Assembly: GCF_947501425.1 (NCBI RefSeq)
Contig: NZ_CANMVN010000007.1
Location: forward strand, 162,197 to 226,196
DNA from: an uncultured Psychroserpens sp.
GTDB lineage: Bacteria > Bacteroidota > Bacteroidia > Flavobacteriales > Flavobacteriaceae
Length of the DNA stretch: 64,000 nucleotides
Direction: 5' to 3'
Shown: in pieces, positions 63,870-64,000 of the stretch
Layout of the letters: every line of letters begins with the position of its first letter
Position numbering within the stretch: position 1 is the stretch's first letter
The notes under the pieces: generated by a model
The model's database searches: none
Told to the model about the DNA's origin: nothing
Seen by the model: only the letters and a program-made list of their open reading frames with translations
Made by a program: the position numbers and the translations under genes

Positions 63870-63999
63870 GTTTCTCTTTTAAGAATGCTTTACTTTTCAC
63901 ATAAAGTACTTCAAGAAACTCTAGCTCTTTTCCATAATTGAGTAGTGACATATCAAAATTTTCGTCATCTTCGACATATCTTATGAACTCCTCGACACG
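63856..63999 (-). CDS. CarboxypepD_reg-like paralogue 3, C-terminal part (partial)
   Basis: The window edge cuts this gene. The last 47 codons, ending TAA at 63856, encode VEEFIRYVEDDENF and LEFLEVLYVKSKAFLKEK, matching in position the C-terminal helices of paralogues 1 and 2 (EFFYFASHDPNF, MLEFLHEKLKAF). It overlaps paralogue 2 by 14 bases. The upstream part is outside the window, so at least three copies exist in tandem. Confidence 0.7.
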   Translation of the reverse strand, partial: RVEEFIRYVEDDENFDMSLLNYGKELEFLEVLYVKSKAFLKEKRGKN

Positions 64000-64000
64000 A

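Overview
The window looks like a chromosomal segment from a marine-type member of the Flavobacteriaceae (Bacteroidota). Base composition is AT-rich. Start sites rarely have Shine-Dalgarno sequences, but many have a TAnnTTTG -7 element just upstream. Type IX secretion (T9SS) cargo, a TonB-dependent receptor, an XrtF exosortase and lineage-specific families (DUF6090, DUF6702, HYC_CC_PP) point the same way. No rRNA, tRNA, CRISPR array, prophage, transposase or integrated element was seen. The segment is mostly core genome plus a catabolic cluster.

Layout. 1-4.3 kb: the tail of a sigma-54-dependent regulator, a small ORF, lptE, a TPR protein, secG and then groES-groEL, with a good candidate sigma-54 promoter in front of groES. 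4.4-9.1 kb: a very large FG-GAP/T9SS cargo protein (minus) and a DUF6090 membrane protein. 8.7-11.9 kb (minus): a probable copper/heavy-metal operon (HYC_CC_PP protein, TonB receptor, HMA protein). 12.0-12.9 kb (minus): exosortase XrtF and its partner membrane protein. 13.0-16.1 kb: a GAF protein and two tandem MacB-like permeases. 16.2-23.5 kb: purH and the rod-shape operon mreB-mreC-mreD-mrdA-rodA. 23.5-30.5 kb: valS, a DUF1573 protein, a retropepsin-PDZ protein, an aminotransferase and murB. 30.7-32.1 kb: an ECF sigma/anti-sigma pair, then aqpZ (minus). 32.9-40.2 kb: a run of plus-strand genes: a small Cys-rich membrane protein, a GT2 glycosyltransferase, an orphan ECF sigma factor, a divergent Nramp homologue, lipA, gap and a TPR hybrid histidine kinase. 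40.2-47.8 kb: lpxK, a Nif3-like protein, a Cys-less zinc-ribbon homologue, msrA, a T9SS cargo enzyme, a methyltransferase, a lipoprotein and a CDGSH iron-sulfur protein.

47.9-57.1 kb is a plus-strand kynurenine degradation cluster: kynureninase, kynurenine 3-monooxygenase, a RidA-type probable 2-aminomuconate deaminase, 2-aminomuconic semialdehyde dehydrogenase, two unknown secreted proteins, an SDR protein lacking the catalytic Tyr/Lys, 3-hydroxyanthranilate dioxygenase, ACMS decarboxylase and an O-methyltransferase. Together these would take kynurenine through 3-hydroxyanthranilate to 2-aminomuconate and on toward central metabolism. The steps from tryptophan to kynurenine are not in the window. 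After it come a remnant of a response regulator, a lipoprotein subtilase, a TatA/B protein and, in one minus-strand run, at least three tandem CarboxypepD_reg-like paralogues, a DUF6702 protein and an M1 metallopeptidase.

The points most worth following are the CarboxypepD_reg triplication linked to DUF6702/M1, the sigma-54-type promoter of groESL, the catalytically unusual SDR and two secreted orphans inside the kynurenine cluster, the orphan ECF sigma coupled to an Nramp homologue without its metal-site residues, the response-regulator remnant, and several short interspersed repeats.
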